Of a stretch of DNA of 64,000 nt, positions 63,331 to 64,000 are shown piece by piece. How positions within the stretch are numbered: the stretch's first letter is position 1; each line of letters begins with the position of its first letter. The notes beneath the pieces were generated by a model. That model had not been told where the DNA came from. It ran no database searches and saw only the letters and a program-made list of their open reading frames with translations. Both the position numbers and the translations under genes were made by a program. Origin of the DNA: Engraulis encrasicolus (lineage: Eukaryota; Chordata; Actinopteri; Clupeiformes; Engraulidae); assembly GCF_034702125.1 (NCBI RefSeq), contig NW_026945764.1, positions 476,305 to 540,304 on the forward strand, written 5' to 3'.

Positions 63331-64000
63331 ACAGAGATGTCTTGGTTCACTCTTCAACATAAACTAAACATTAATACCCATATACCTACATTTCTTAGGT
63401 ATTCAAACTTATAGTCCTACCCCAAACTACAATCAGCTTAAAATCACTTAAAGTATGCCTTATGGCTTTCTGTATGTCTCTGTGCAAAACTCAGACAAGA
63501 TAGACCAGTTTTCATTCATTTATCAAACACTGTAGATGTTAAGTCAGCCATACCTGAAAATGCTGCATTGGCTTCTTATGGCAAGTTTAGATGTGAGAGG
63601 ACAACCAAGAAATAACCTGAAGCTCACTAGACCCCTCCTACGAACAACAACCACGCAAAGGACGCCAGAGATAATCTCCCATGTGAGAAGCACACCCTGT
63701 GACCTGTAATATGGGTTTGGGGTTAATGTTTTACCACACTGTATTCCACAACAGTACTATGAACTAGAAAAGTTTACGCTGTAGTATTCAATATTGCAAA
63801 AATGTCCAGATGACATACACATTTTAGTGTATGACATACACAACAGGTTTTCAGGTACCAATAAATTAACTCTGGTTGGCATTGTGTTTTTAAGTACAAC
63901 TGACATCCCGACACAATGTCTTTGAGTTCGTAAATTGGAACTCTATCTGGCATATCACTGGTTATATGTCATGACAACAGCTGAGGCAACCATGGAGTAG
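63331..64000. other. No gene recognised
   Basis: A possible minus-strand splice donor (TTTTCAG|GTATGG at about 63554) could belong to a 5' untranslated exon of the NLR, but nothing else supports it. Confidence 0.3.

Overview
The window is teleost fish nuclear DNA. It has intron-rich coding sequence, (CA)n and (ATT)n microsatellites, tRNA-derived SINEs, L2/CR1-type LINE tails, Tc1, hAT and TTAA-type elements, and above all a FISNA-NACHT-LRR immune receptor of the kind expanded in bony fish. The frequent taggcctat motif hints at a clupeiform-like genome, but that is only a guess.

One host gene dominates: an NLRC3-like / NLRP12-like NLR on the minus strand. It spans at least 54.2 kb down to 2.07 kb. 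In transcript order it has: (1) an array of about ten 114-bp exons (54.18-46.30 kb), each encoding the same short N-terminal SPTxSCVS-type peptide; (2) an 87-bp exon of the same phase (44.4 kb); (3) two exons for a death-fold (PYD-like) domain (29.1 and 28.8 kb); (4) a 1.84-kb FISNA-NACHT exon (28.6-26.8 kb); (5) thirteen small exons from 25.9 to 2.07 kb, twelve carrying a ribonuclease-inhibitor-type LRR and one a shortened relic. From 29130 down to 2065 the exons join in frame without a stop (4224 nt, 1408 codons). The first exon and any C-terminal B30.2 exon were not found.

The introns, up to 15 kb long, are full of mobile DNA. Several insertions can be dated relative to each other by target-site duplications and by paralogous empty sites. 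The left edge (1-1484) is the 3' end of a Ty3/gypsy-like retrotransposon with its LTR.

Two things stand out. First, at least six short insertions carry a hammerhead-ribozyme-like core (CTGANGA, stem II, GAAA, self-complementary ACGT stem III), most with an AATAAA just downstream and five flanked by 12-15 bp target duplications. They look like small non-autonomous hammerhead retroelements, possibly mobilised by Penelope-like elements. Second, the NLR N-terminal exon array is a higher-order repeat: two intron types alternate and two spacer lengths alternate, giving a four-exon unit of about 3.1-3.2 kb. Its centre is full of indels and poly-G, which looks like uncorrected long-read sequence.

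The 54.2-64 kb end holds no coding exon I can support. It carries microsatellites, LINE fragments, SINEs, MITEs, hammerhead elements and a tandem duplication.
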